Part shown: positions 9,644-19,434 of the stretch, one piece after another
Position numbering within the stretch: the stretch's first letter is position 1
Layout of the letters: every line of letters starts with the position of its first letter
Assembly: GCF_900176505.1 (NCBI RefSeq)
Contig: NZ_FWYB01000001.1
Coordinates: 407,400 to 471,399 of the forward strand
DNA from: Pedobacter nyackensis
GTDB lineage: Bacteria; Bacteroidota; Bacteroidia; Sphingobacteriales; Sphingobacteriaceae
Length of the DNA stretch: 64,000 nucleotides
Direction of reading: 5' to 3'
Made by a program: the position numbers and the translations under genes
The notes under the pieces: generated by a model
Database searches by the model: none
What the model saw: only the letters and a program-made list of their open reading frames with translations
What the model was told of the DNA's origin: nothing

Positions 9644-11359
9644 TTATTCTGTGAGGATTAAATCACCTTGGGATTTGGCGTAGAAATAGAATGTTCCACT
9701 CGTACTATTGATCGGAGTTGCAAGTAATTTATTACCCGATATCGAAAATGAAAAAGAGGGAGAGCTGGCGCCTGCACCTGTCAAGAGCCCTAAGCTGGAA
9801 ATTACAGCAACCAATGGACTTGAACCTGAACTGGCTTTATTTACCAAAAGGTAATAGGTAGATGTATTGGCATTAGAAAACGCTGCGTTCTTTACTGTAA
9901 TTAAAATTGTACCACTAAAAGTTAGAGGTGAAAAGCCTGTATCCAATATTCCTAATAAATCCACAGCACTAGCACCACTGGTTACGAGGGTTTTATTTAC
10001 ATAGGCATCAGCTGCGAAAGTACCCCATTCGTCATACTTTGAAACTACGCCACTTTTATAAATGCTTTTTAAATTGACAATATTGTTATACTTGTTTTTT
10101 TCTGAAAGCTTATTGAATGAACTACCGGCTTTGATAATGTAATGATCTATCAAGGCGAGATTCTGGGTGCCAAAATAATTTGTAAATGTATTGGCATAAT
10201 TGATGTTATTTCCCGAAACATTAATTATCCCGTATGTAGTACTATCAATTTCCATTACGCTTCCGGAGAAGTTGTCAATAATATTTCCAGTGATATTGAT
10301 AATTGGATCGGTAATGGTTCCGGCAGCTCTAATTACACTGTAAACACCTTTTTGGCCCGTCCAGGCAAAGTTATTGCCTGATACATTCAGTGCCTTACAA
10401 TTTTCCACATAAATTGATTCTTCCCCAGATTCGAAAAAATTATTATTAGATACGATTACCCAATCCGATTGCTTATCTATTCTAAGGTGGTGTTTTTTGT
10501 TTACTCTTCTGGCTGCATCCGAGGGAAAGAATAAAACATTGTTATTGTATTTCAATCCATCTATCCCATTACAATATACTGCTGTTATCAATGTATTGTT
10601 GGATACATTTCCCGAAAAAGTGCAATCACTTGTGGCCATCCATGTGGCAGTAGCAAGCCTGTCTACATAAAAACAATAGTTAACATCATTAAAAATATTT
10701 CCATTACTAATCTCAATCATGGCATTCGCATGAGTTGCTGTAATTTCGGGTTTAACATAAATAGATTTATCACATCCATTAAAAACATTACCTGTTATCA
10801 ATAGCTTTCTACAATTTTTAATCTGGATCGCATTTCCGGCAAGTGTAAATGTTAAACCACTTATGGTAGATGTGTAGGTGCGTAAAGTGTCGTCGCCAAT
10901 GTTAATCGTGCCTAGTAAGTTGGCTTTATTACCTATAATACTTACATCAGTTTTTGAAAGATTAACTGCTGTGTATTTATAAGTCCCTTTTTCAAACATT
11001 ATAGTTTGGAATTTTTGAGCCCGGTCAAAGCAACTTTGAATTGCAGTGCCGTCATCAGTAATCCCATCACCCTTCGCACCAAACCAATTCACACTAATTG
11101 GTCCGGTAAAAATTCGCTTCCACCTGTTCCCGTCAGCGTCTACTAGAATTGTCCCTGTATTGTCGGCTGATGTATGATCTGATAGATCTCTGTACCAATT
11201 ACCTGTTCCATAATCTGTTGATGATGCATGTTGATAGGGCTTTCCGCTAATATTTCTGATTTGATTTATTGTTCCGGTAAAGGCAGCAAGAGAATCTGTT
11301 TGTGCTTTTACCATGAACACAAATAGCATCAACGTCATTGTAATTAAGAGTTTTCTCAT
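9644..11359 (-). CDS. Secreted pectate-lyase-superfamily (right-handed beta-helix) protein
   Basis: A 571-residue secreted protein (signal peptide 1-19, ending VKAQ). Residues about 85-125 carry the Pectate_lyase_3 entry motif (VNWFGAKGDGITDDGTAIQSCFDRA) with the GDGxTDD signature. About 300 residues of parallel beta-helix coils follow, rich in N/G turns (ISGNVSNNTLITAVYCNGIDGLKYNNNV). The C-terminal ~120 residues form a separate Ser/Ala/Gly-rich beta-sandwich-like domain, a layout similar to phage tailspike and polysaccharide lyase/hydrolase proteins. Enzyme class cannot be fixed from sequence: lyase or hydrolase on a uronate-containing glycan is likely. It is divergent from the GH88 gene and upstream of the sigma operon in the same orientation. 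Confidence 0.75.
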   Translation of the reverse strand: MRKLLITMTLMLFVFMVKAQTDSLAAFTGTINQIRNISGKPYQHASSTDYGTGNWYRDLSDHTSADNTGTILVDADGNRWKRIFTGPISVNWFGAKGDGITDDGTAIQSCFDRAQKFQTIMFEKGTYKYTAVNLSKTDVSIIGNKANLLGTINIGDDTLRTYTSTISGLTFTLAGNAIQIKNCRKLLITGNVFNGCDKSIYVKPEITATHANAMIEISNGNIFNDVNYCFYVDRLATATWMATSDCTFSGNVSNNTLITAVYCNGIDGLKYNNNVLFFPSDAARRVNKKHHLRIDKQSDWVIVSNNNFFESGEESIYVENCKALNVSGNNFAWTGQKGVYSVIRAAGTITDPIINITGNIIDNFSGSVMEIDSTTYGIINVSGNNINYANTFTNYFGTQNLALIDHYIIKAGSSFNKLSEKNKYNNIVNLKSIYKSGVVSKYDEWGTFAADAYVNKTLVTSGASAVDLLGILDTGFSPLTFSGTILITVKNAAFSNANTSTYYLLVNKASSGSSPLVAVISSLGLLTGAGASSPSFSFSISGNKLLATPINSTSGTFYFYAKSQGDLILTE

Positions 11360-11530
11360 TGTATTTGGTTTAGTTAGAATTAAAAATCGGTCAATTATGG
11401 TTGTATCTCTAAAGGACTCATTTTTAGTGTTAAAGGGTTAAGTCCGGATGTCAATTTTTTAATTTCCTCAACCGTTCACCCAAATGTTTTCTCTTTCAGT
11501 CCTAATGTTAACCACCCTAATTCCAAAAAA

Positions 11531-12745
11531 ATGATATATCAACCGATCACCTCATTCTTTAAAGCCACACTTGCATTAATTGTACTTTTATCTTTATCGC
11601 AGTTCTGCTTTTCGCAGAAACTAAATTATATCCCCAAAAAAAAGGTGTTGAGCGCAATAAATAGAAATATTGAAGATGCTACTACTCAATATAAATTTTT
11701 GAAGAACACCATCCCTAAAAATAAATTGCCACGAACTTTTGAGAATGGGAGACTTATTACCAGCAATTCTGATTGGTGGTGTAGTGGGTTTTACCCGGGA
11801 ACGTTATTTTACCTTTTTGAACTAACAAGGGACTCTGTTTTGAAAACAGAGGGATTGAGAAATCTGATCCTTTTGGAGAAAGAACAATACAACAAGGGGA
11901 CACATGATCTGGGGTTTATGATTAATAATAGTTTTGGAATCGCAAATCAACTATTCCCAAATAAATCATATCAAAATATATTAATTACCAGTGCTCAATC
12001 ACTGGCAAGTCGATTCGACCCTAAAGTGGGCTGTATACGATCATGGAATAATAAAAAACCCGGAGACTTTTTAGTAATCATAGACAATATGATGAATTTA
12101 GAGCTTTTATTTAATGCAACTAAACTTTCAGGAGACTCGACATATTATAAAATTGCTATTAAGCATGCAAATACAACCATGAGCAATCATTTTAGATCGG
12201 ATTATAGTTCCTATCACGTGCTTGAATATAATACCGAGACAGGTAAACCATTGCTAAAGCGTACAGATCAAGGCTTTGGTAACGAATCAGCATGGGCAAG
12301 AGGTCAAGCATGGGGCTTATATGGTTTTACCATGATGTATACCGAGACAAAAAATAAAAAATACCTCGATTTTGCAAATCACATCGCTAACTTCATTATC
12401 ACTAACCCTAATTTACCAGCCGATCAGATTCCGTATTGGGATTTTGATGTACCTAAAAATCCACAGACTTATCGCGATGCCTCAGCAGCAGCAATTATTG
12501 CCTCTGCATTAATCGAGTTAGCTAAATTTAACAAAGCTGGTTTGGCCACAAAATACCTAACCGTTGCCGAAAAAATCATCCTTCAGTTTTCAACCCATCA
12601 ATATAAAAGTGCAAACGGACAAAATGGGGGATTCCTTTTAAAGCATAGTGTAGGTAGTTTGCCCCATAATTCAGAAGTGGATGTGCCATTAACTTATGCT
12701 GACTACTATTATGTAGAAGCAATGAAAAGATATTTAAACCTTTAA
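11531..12745 (+). CDS. GH88 unsaturated glucuronyl hydrolase
   Basis: A 404-residue secreted or periplasmic enzyme (hydrophobic signal about 10-29, ending CFSQ) of the (alpha/alpha)6-barrel GH88 family. The family entry motif DWWCSGFYPGTLFYLFE is present. The two catalytic aspartates of Bacillus UGL (Asp88 and Asp149) match D126 in THDLGFM and D185 in IIDNMMNLE, with nearly the same spacing (59 versus 61). Such enzymes hydrate the double bond of 4,5-unsaturated uronic acids left by polysaccharide lyases, freeing the next sugar. The gene for a propeller-type lyase follows 25 bases downstream, which fits a lyase then GH88 sequence. Confidence 0.9.
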   Translation: MIYQPITSFFKATLALIVLLSLSQFCFSQKLNYIPKKKVLSAINRNIEDATTQYKFLKNTIPKNKLPRTFENGRLITSNSDWWCSGFYPGTLFYLFELTRDSVLKTEGLRNLILLEKEQYNKGTHDLGFMINNSFGIANQLFPNKSYQNILITSAQSLASRFDPKVGCIRSWNNKKPGDFLVIIDNMMNLELLFNATKLSGDSTYYKIAIKHANTTMSNHFRSDYSSYHVLEYNTETGKPLLKRTDQGFGNESAWARGQAWGLYGFTMMYTETKNKKYLDFANHIANFIITNPNLPADQIPYWDFDVPKNPQTYRDASAAAIIASALIELAKFNKAGLATKYLTVAEKIILQFSTHQYKSANGQNGGFLLKHSVGSLPHNSEVDVPLTYADYYYVEAMKRYLNL

Positions 12746-12770
12746 TAATTTTAATTCTTAATATCCTAAA

Positions 12771-14216
12771 ATGAAAAAGTCATTTTTACATAAATTGTTG
12801 TGCCTATTTTTTATCCTATGTATGTGTTTGGTAAAACAATCGTATAGTCAGGGCAAGCTTAAAAATAAACTTAAGTCATCAATATCTATTATTGATTCTA
12901 GTGGTTTAAGTTTAGCAAATGGCACCTATGGAAATATCATCAACGGACAAAGTTTCCAGCAAGATGCGCTAACAAGTGCTAATGGCTGGCAGTATATTAC
13001 TTATTATGATGCCGAGAGACATGTTTGCGTGGGTAGGAGAAAATTACCATCATCGAAGTGGGAAATAGTTAGATTAACAGATTATCGCTTTTCTAAAAAT
13101 AAAAGCCAACAGAATGATGCCCACAACACAATTAGTATAGGCCTTTGTGAAAAGGATGGTACGATCCATTTATCATTTGACCAGCATGGTGGAGGATTAA
13201 ATTATCGCGTTTCCAAAACAGGAATACTGGGGCATCCAGAAAAAGTGCAATGGGAATCCACATTATTTACTCCTGTGATCAATTATCTGGAAAAGGGTAA
13301 GCCTATTTTGGCAATTTCGTATCCTGCGTTTATAAGTACCCCGCAGGGAAATTTGCTCTTTGTATTTAGGAATGGATATAGTGGAAATGGCGATTGCATA
13401 CTTGTAAGTTACGATGGCAGTAAAAGCAAATGGTATAACTCACGCACTTTTATATCTGGAAAAGGGATATATGTAGATCCACAGGCTGGTGCAAGTAAAG
13501 CCCGCAATGCATACTTAAACAATATTTGCTTTGATCGGGTTGGACGTTTACACATTTCATGGACATGGCGAGAAATTGTAGCATCAGTAGGTAACCGCGA
13601 TATTTGTTATGCCTATAGTACTGACAATGGAGATTCCTGGCTTGATCAAAAAAATGTAAGGATTACCGCACCAACATCAGCTGCAACAACAGAAAGTATA
13701 GATACTCAAACACCTAACATTCTTGTAAGAAGATTAGACCGTGGCTGGGGTATGATCAATCAGCAATCTCAAGTAATAGATCATAATTTAACTCCTCATA
13801 TCGTGATGTCACATAGAAAAAAAGAAGGACTACCTGGATGGTCCAAAATGGATGATGCCCTATATTTTCATTATTATAAAACGGGAGATAACTGGATAGC
13901 ACAACAAATACCTTTTATAGGAAACAGGCCAAAATTATTAGCGGATAAAAACAATAATCTATACTTAATTTTCATTCGTAAAGGCAATTTTGACTTTATA
14001 AATCAGGGAGCACCCTTGGTAATTGTTAAAGCAAAATCAAAAAATAACTGGGCAGACTGGACAAGTGTTTATGAATCAAAAGAGCATTATTTTAATGAGG
14101 TTCAACTTGACGTAAAAAGATGGACTGCGGACAATGTGCTATCAATTATGGGGCAGGCCCTTCCAATCAACATAGGAGCTGCATCAGCAATTAAAGTAAT
14201 TGACATCAAGCTTTAA
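12771..14216 (+). CDS. BNR_4 seven-bladed beta-propeller protein, probable polysaccharide lyase (PL24/PL25/PL42-like)
   Basis: A 481-residue secreted protein (signal about 1-26) with BNR-type propeller blades (YSTDNGDSWLDQ, HIVMSHRKKEG). It is often labelled neuraminidase-like, but it has no sialidase Arg triad that I can see. Four residues match the spacing remembered for propeller lyases (ulvan lyases of PL24/PL25 and rhamnose-glucuronate lyase of PL42): H118 in DAHN, H139 in DQHGGG, Y184 in SYPAF and R200 in FRNGYSG. These would be the base/acid pair and charge neutralisers for beta-elimination next to a uronic acid. The partner GH88 gene is 25 bases upstream. Substrate remains inferred: rhamnosyl-glucuronate in arabinogalactan or an ulvan-like polymer. 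Confidence 0.72.
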   Translation: MKKSFLHKLLCLFFILCMCLVKQSYSQGKLKNKLKSSISIIDSSGLSLANGTYGNIINGQSFQQDALTSANGWQYITYYDAERHVCVGRRKLPSSKWEIVRLTDYRFSKNKSQQNDAHNTISIGLCEKDGTIHLSFDQHGGGLNYRVSKTGILGHPEKVQWESTLFTPVINYLEKGKPILAISYPAFISTPQGNLLFVFRNGYSGNGDCILVSYDGSKSKWYNSRTFISGKGIYVDPQAGASKARNAYLNNICFDRVGRLHISWTWREIVASVGNRDICYAYSTDNGDSWLDQKNVRITAPTSAATTESIDTQTPNILVRRLDRGWGMINQQSQVIDHNLTPHIVMSHRKKEGLPGWSKMDDALYFHYYKTGDNWIAQQIPFIGNRPKLLADKNNNLYLIFIRKGNFDFINQGAPLVIVKAKSKNNWADWTSVYESKEHYFNEVQLDVKRWTADNVLSIMGQALPINIGAASAIKVIDIKL

Positions 14217-14256
14217 TCCATCTTCTTCATCCAAAATAAGGTTCTCTAAAGCAATT

Positions 14257-14312
14257 ATACTAACTAAAGAGATGGCGACTTTAATTATAGTCGCCATCTC
14301 TTTAGTTAGTAT
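14257..14312. terminator. Bidirectional terminator, 24-bp perfect inverted repeat
   Basis: A perfect 24-bp inverted repeat (arms 14257-14280 and 14289-14312) with an 8-base loop TTAATTAT sits between the convergent lyase gene (ends 14216) and susD (ends 14325). The inner arm contains GATGGCGACT paired with AGTCGCCATC. The outer arms are A/T-rich in both directions, so it can serve both transcripts. Confidence 0.85.
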
Positions 14313-14324
14313 AAAAACGTTCCG

Positions 14325-15857
14325 TTAATTATAGCCTGGATTCTGATACATCTTTACAGGATCTAATTTAACCTCATCAAAGGGAATTGGATAATACCTG
14401 TCTTTTAAAGTTACATTGGTTAATTTAGCAATTCCATAAGATGCTTGTGGTTTTGCTTTTAGATAAGTGACCAACTCTGCTTCCGTAAAATTCCTAATTA
14501 AATCAAACCATCTTTGGTGTTCAAAGGCAAATTCAACACGACGTTCATGCAAAATGGCAAGTTTTAACGTTGGGAATTTTGTAGCATAGTCTGGATTTAA
14601 TGTAGAAACAGCATATGCCGGCATTGCTGCGCGGGTTCTAACCTTATCTAAATACTGGATAGCAGTTGCATTATTTCCTTGTAACATGTTTACTTCTGCC
14701 AACATTAAGATGACATCTGCGTAACGCATTAAAATCCAATCATTTCCTCCATAGCCATTATTTGTTGCATTGGCACTTGCATCACGAAACTTGGTGATGA
14801 ACCAATCTTTAACAATCGGGTCGTTTGCATACTTTACGGAGTAGTCTTTTCTTAAATCGGCGACTTCATATTCGTTGATCAAATCCAGTTTAACATTAGC
14901 GCCACTGCCAGTCGATACTTTTAGTGAGTTGATAGTCTCGCCTTTTGCCTGATTATTCGCGGCAATACTTGAGCTATAAGTAATATCGCCCTGCTTATTT
15001 GCAATAACGAATATTGACTCTTTGTTTGTTGTCTTTTTTGCAACGTCAAAAACATCAGGATAAGGTATTTCAGATAATTCGCCAAAAGTCTTCATGTTAT
15101 ATGCTGCTAACAGATAAGTATTGGCATTGGCCAGGTTTTCTTGCTTATTATTTGGAAGTGTAGAAGCCATTGTTAAGTAAGCCTTGCCCAGATAAGCATT
15201 TATGGCAGCTTTAGAGGTTCGGCCAATTCCGGAAGCTGCTTGAAGATTCGGTAAGGTACTATTCAAACCATCCTTTAAATCAGCGACGATCTGATTATAG
15301 ACTTCTGCTTCAGGAACGCGAAATGTGTTTTTAGACACTTCATCAGGTGTATTTAAGGGCTTAGTTACCATAGGTACAGCACCCCATTTTCTAACCAGTT
15401 CGAAATACATCAGGGCCCTGATAAATTTAGCTTCCGCAGTATAGTTTGCCTTATTGGCTGCAATGGTAAATGTTACCTTATCAATATTTGCAAGAATAAC
15501 ATTGCATCTGGTGATAGATTGATATAATGCCAGCCAGTGACTTTTTAAATAAGAATTACTGGGTAGTAAGGAAAAATCATTAAACTGGAATGGTTCACCC
15601 GCATTACTTTGATTGTCGTTTCGACCAGCGTCATCGGAACGCTCATCGGTAAACAGACCACTATTTTCACCTACTGTGTTACTGCTTCTTAAGGATTGGT
15701 ATGCACCATTAACAGCAAGCAAAACATCATTTTCCGTATTGAAATAATTCTCCACAGCAACCGCATTAGGATTGCGCTGATTCAAAAAATCTTTCTTACA
15801 TGCACCTAAGCTCAAAACAATGCCTAATGCAAATACGTTATAAATATTTTTTTTCAT
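14325..15857 (-). CDS. SusD/RagB-family surface glycan-binding lipoprotein
   Basis: A 510-residue lipoprotein with lipobox LSLGAC (Cys20). It has the typical N-terminal stretch VENYFNTENDVLLAVNGAYQSLR, helical repeats with TAEAKFIRALMYFELVRKWGAVPMV, and the late segment LAILHERRVEFAFEHQRWFDLIR, ending MYQNPGYN. It partners with the SusC encoded 10 bases upstream (15868-19143). The pair has no sigma/anti-sigma of its own next to it, so its control is unclear. It may be co-regulated with the GH88 and lyase genes that converge on it. Confidence 0.93.
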   Translation of the reverse strand: MKKNIYNVFALGIVLSLGACKKDFLNQRNPNAVAVENYFNTENDVLLAVNGAYQSLRSSNTVGENSGLFTDERSDDAGRNDNQSNAGEPFQFNDFSLLPSNSYLKSHWLALYQSITRCNVILANIDKVTFTIAANKANYTAEAKFIRALMYFELVRKWGAVPMVTKPLNTPDEVSKNTFRVPEAEVYNQIVADLKDGLNSTLPNLQAASGIGRTSKAAINAYLGKAYLTMASTLPNNKQENLANANTYLLAAYNMKTFGELSEIPYPDVFDVAKKTTNKESIFVIANKQGDITYSSSIAANNQAKGETINSLKVSTGSGANVKLDLINEYEVADLRKDYSVKYANDPIVKDWFITKFRDASANATNNGYGGNDWILMRYADVILMLAEVNMLQGNNATAIQYLDKVRTRAAMPAYAVSTLNPDYATKFPTLKLAILHERRVEFAFEHQRWFDLIRNFTEAELVTYLKAKPQASYGIAKLTNVTLKDRYYPIPFDEVKLDPVKMYQNPGYN

Positions 15858-15867
15858 TTCTTTAATT

Positions 15868-18800
15868 CTAAAAAGTAAGTTTAAGACCTAAATTGTATGC
15901 TCTGGCCAATGGATAGTTTCCATAATCTACGCCCGGCGCCAGGTTGTTTCCGGCACTGTAATCTACCTCGGGATTGTACCCCTTATAATCGGTAATTGTG
16001 AAGGCATTATCCACGCTTGCAAAAATTCGGATATTGCTTACCTTCATCGCATTAGCCAATGTTTTTGGAAAGCTATACCCTAGTGTGATATTGGTACACC
16101 TGAAGTATGAACCGTCTTGAATATAGAAACTCGAAAGACGTGTGCTATTGCTCTGGGTACCTGCTCTTGATGCACGATAAACCAATCCTGAACCGGGATT
16201 AGCCTCATTACGGTAACGATTTGCTACATCGGCATACTGATTGCCCGAACCTTCCATATTATACAGGTAATAATCCTGTCCATCTAAAACCTCGTTACCA
16301 TACGAACCATTGAATGAAGCTCTAAAATCAAGCGTTTTGTAGGAAGTGTTTAATGCAAAGCCATAGGTGAACTTTGGATAAGGTGTGCCAATTACAGTTT
16401 TATCTGCATCGTTAACAATTCCATTTCCGTCTGTATCCTGAAAATATAAATCACCAACCTTTAATGGATTAGTTGATGCAGATGAAGGAGCAACTTTACT
16501 CAGATTATCTGCTGTCACTCTACCCAATACCTTGAAACCGTAAAACATTCCAATTGGCTGGCCTTCTTGCGTAATGTGTGTAATGTATGAGCGTTCTGCA
16601 CCAGCAGTATAAATCGTACTTGCGCCACCCATATCCAACACCTCATTACGGTTAACGGCTATATTACCACTTAAACCAAGCGTGAAATTTTTATGCTGAA
16701 TAATTCTTCCATCGACCTGAATATCAAACCCTTTGTTATGCACCTTGCTATCTGCAAGATTGGTTAAGATTGATGATGTGCCTGAAATAGCAGAGATTGG
16801 CTGATTAAACAAAAGATTATAAGAATAACTTAAATAATAATTGGCGATTACGAATAACCGGTTTTTGAATAAGCTGATATCTGTTCCGAAGTTGTATTGA
16901 GAGGTTGATTCCCAGCCCAAGCGCTGATCTTGTATGGCATTAGGCCAGATAGCAGTAGAAATGGCATTGCCAAAAACAACGCCTCCCGGAGCACTTAGTT
17001 CCTGAGCAGTTCTGTAATCTGGAATGTTATTGTTTCCGCTCAATCCCCAACTCGCTCTTATTTTGACTCTGGATTGTTCACCTAATAAGTTGTTGTAAAA
17101 GCTTTCGTCAGATAAATTCCAACCAGCGGCCACCGAAGGGAAATTTCCATATTTATTCAAAGGACCGAATCTTGATGAACCATCACGACGGAATGAACCT
17201 GTTAAAAAATATTTGCCCGCATAGTTGTAACTAAAACGACCAAAATAGGAAAGGAGCGTATTTACTGATTTACCCGTTTTGGAATTATCCAGTGTGAAAA
17301 ATCCAGCATCAGCACCCTTATCAGTAATCTCACCTATATAATCGTTTTGGAAACCTGTTGCAGATACACGAATCAGATCACTTGTTGTCTTTTGTGCAGA
17401 ATATCCTCCAAGAACATCCAGGCTGTGCTTACCAAAAGTCTTGTTATAATTCAAGGTGAATTCGGCCAGCTGATCAACCTGGCTCAAAGTCTGAGCGATA
17501 GCAGTTGCTGCCTTTAGTGATGCCGTAGAGAAGGGTGGGTTATTACCGTTACTCAAGCTTGTAGGTAAATAATAGTCGTACTTTTCGTTGTAGGTCTGTG
17601 TACCCAGATTCGCTTTGAAAGATAAACCTTCTAAAACTTTATACGTCGCATTGGCGTTGTAGTAACTTCTGTCGCCTTTTCTGGTGATTTTCATCTGTTC
17701 TACTGTTGATAAAGGGTTCTCTGGATTTTGTACGCCGAAAGCAGATGAGCGCTCACCCATCCCGAATTGAATGGGATTTCCGTTAGCATCTCTGGCTGGG
17801 AGAAAGGGAATATAGATAAGTGCCGACATCATTGGACTTAAATTATAACGACCTTCCTGCACTTCCCGATTGGTGTTCTGCGTATAGGCGAAATTACCAC
17901 CCACACGTAAACGTTTAGTTACCTGACCATCAATGTTACCCCTAAAGTTGAGCACTTTCTGACCTGTATTAGTCACAATACCGTCGTTATCCTGATAACC
18001 ACCACTTAGGAAATATTTAATGTCCTGACTTCCGCCTGAAAAGGAGAGGTTATGGCGTTGAAAAGTTGCATTTTTATAAAGCTCATCCTGCCAATCGGTA
18101 TTATATGTGGCTGGAATAGCTTGCTGCGTGCTAAGGTTGTAAATATCTGTTGGAATACTTACACTAGCTCCATTGCCAACGTTTGCAATACGAGTGGCAT
18201 TATTATCGCCAAACATAGCATCGTTCCAGGTTTTACCTGAGTTAACCCATAAATCCTTATAAGCATTATTCCTTCCATCGATCATGAGCTGAATGAACTG
18301 ATTGGCATCAAGCAATTTCACTTTTTTAGCCAGCTGAGAGAAACCACCCTGCACATCATACTCAAAATGGCTTTGACCTTCCTTACCGCGTTTGGTTGTG
18401 ATGAGTACAACACCACCAGATGCTCTGGAACCATAAATCGCTGCCGAGGCTGCATCCTTCAATATGTCAATCGTTTCGATATCCTCAGGATTTATAGAAA
18501 TGTTGTTTCCTGCAGGATAGCCATCAATTACATATAGTGGGTCAGAACTTGCATTGATCGAACCTACTCCTCTTACTCTTATTTTGGTACCTGAATAGGG
18601 GGCACCACCGGTTTGAGAAACCTGAACACCTGCAACCTTGCCCACGAGAGCCTGTCCAACTGTTGGGGCACTTAGGTTTAACTCAGCTGCCTTGACGCTG
18701 CTAATGGCTCCGGTTAGATCAGATTTTCTAACTTTCTGATAACCAATTGCTACTACCTCATCCAGGGTGTTGTTGCTTTCTTTTAAAATAACATTTAAAG

Positions 18801-19143
18801 TACGGCTGCCAGTAACGATAACTTCTTCTGAATTATAGCCTATAAACGAAAAGACCAAAGTTGTTCCCCCATCTACAGCAATTGTATATTTACCGTTACT
18901 GTCAGTCACGGTAGTTTTTTTTGTTCTCTTATCATATATACTTACGCCAGGTATCGGTAGCTGTTTTTCGTCTTTAACAGTTCCACTTATACTGATGGCT
19001 GTTTTTTGGTTTGCAATAGGCAACCTATAGCTGTTGCTGCGCTCTGCCTTTAATGTGGTATTGCAAATTACCAGCAATCCTATTGGCAAAAGCAACTTAC
19101 TGCAGGTACGTTTAACACCTGCGGTTAAAAAAAATGATGTCAT
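15868..19143 (-). CDS. SusC/RagA TonB-dependent outer-membrane transporter without STN domain
   Basis: A 1091-residue transporter: N-terminal signal (about 1-33, hydrophobic LLLPIGLLVICNTTLKA), carboxypeptidase-D regulatory-like domain at about 50-125 (ISGTVKDEKQLPIPGVSIYD), plug with VVAIGYQKVRKSDLTGAISSV and DILKDAASAAIYGSRASGGV, barrel to the C-terminal AYNLGLKLTF. There is no STN domain, in line with the absence of an adjacent FecR gene. It would import oligosaccharides bound by the SusD encoded 10 bases downstream. A possible -7 box lies at 19260-19267 on the minus strand. Confidence 0.94.
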   Translation of the reverse strand: MTSFFLTAGVKRTCSKLLLPIGLLVICNTTLKAERSNSYRLPIANQKTAISISGTVKDEKQLPIPGVSIYDKRTKKTTVTDSNGKYTIAVDGGTTLVFSFIGYNSEEVIVTGSRTLNVILKESNNTLDEVVAIGYQKVRKSDLTGAISSVKAAELNLSAPTVGQALVGKVAGVQVSQTGGAPYSGTKIRVRGVGSINASSDPLYVIDGYPAGNNISINPEDIETIDILKDAASAAIYGSRASGGVVLITTKRGKEGQSHFEYDVQGGFSQLAKKVKLLDANQFIQLMIDGRNNAYKDLWVNSGKTWNDAMFGDNNATRIANVGNGASVSIPTDIYNLSTQQAIPATYNTDWQDELYKNATFQRHNLSFSGGSQDIKYFLSGGYQDNDGIVTNTGQKVLNFRGNIDGQVTKRLRVGGNFAYTQNTNREVQEGRYNLSPMMSALIYIPFLPARDANGNPIQFGMGERSSAFGVQNPENPLSTVEQMKITRKGDRSYYNANATYKVLEGLSFKANLGTQTYNEKYDYYLPTSLSNGNNPPFSTASLKAATAIAQTLSQVDQLAEFTLNYNKTFGKHSLDVLGGYSAQKTTSDLIRVSATGFQNDYIGEITDKGADAGFFTLDNSKTGKSVNTLLSYFGRFSYNYAGKYFLTGSFRRDGSSRFGPLNKYGNFPSVAAGWNLSDESFYNNLLGEQSRVKIRASWGLSGNNNIPDYRTAQELSAPGGVVFGNAISTAIWPNAIQDQRLGWESTSQYNFGTDISLFKNRLFVIANYYLSYSYNLLFNQPISAISGTSSILTNLADSKVHNKGFDIQVDGRIIQHKNFTLGLSGNIAVNRNEVLDMGGASTIYTAGAERSYITHITQEGQPIGMFYGFKVLGRVTADNLSKVAPSSASTNPLKVGDLYFQDTDGNGIVNDADKTVIGTPYPKFTYGFALNTSYKTLDFRASFNGSYGNEVLDGQDYYLYNMEGSGNQYADVANRYRNEANPGSGLVYRASRAGTQSNSTRLSSFYIQDGSYFRCTNITLGYSFPKTLANAMKVSNIRIFASVDNAFTITDYKGYNPEVDYSAGNNLAPGVDYGNYPLARAYNLGLKLTF

Positions 19144-19259
19144 CTTTTAATTGTTAGTAATGGTTTTGAATAACTTATTATTTTTTGAAATGATTTGTGG
19201 AGATATTGGATTTACATAAGCTTATGTTTTGAACCGTGTTTTTTTAAATTAACTTTCTC

Positions 19260-19267
19260 CAAAAGTA
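19260..19267 (-). promoter_or_regulatory. Possible Bacteroidota -7 promoter element for susC/susD
   Basis: On the minus strand TACTTTTG matches the TAnnTTTG consensus and would give a leader of about 110 bases before the susC start at 19143. I do not see a clear TTTG -33 box at the expected distance, so this is only a candidate. Confidence 0.35.
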
Positions 19268-19434
19268 TAAGTGTATTTTTAACACGATGTGTCTTTATTG
19301 TTAAGCCTGAGCGGCTGTTTTTTTAATGCATCCAGCTTGTATCCATTCAAAGCCTAAAAACTTTCATGAGAGATTAATATGCTATTGATCCTGGCTTAAT
19401 GGTGCTTCTATATCTTGTAGAAATTTAATAGTGC

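Noticed and set aside
9978..10481. Open frames antisense to the beta-helix genes (for example 10142-10381 plus, 39978-40481 minus)
   Set aside because: They are shadows of long, well-supported coding regions and have no family features.
12771..14216. Sialidase (neuraminidase) call for the BNR propeller
   Set aside because: The protein lacks the sialidase Arg triad and FRIP motif, and instead has the His/His/Tyr/Arg set and GH88 neighbour expected of a lyase.
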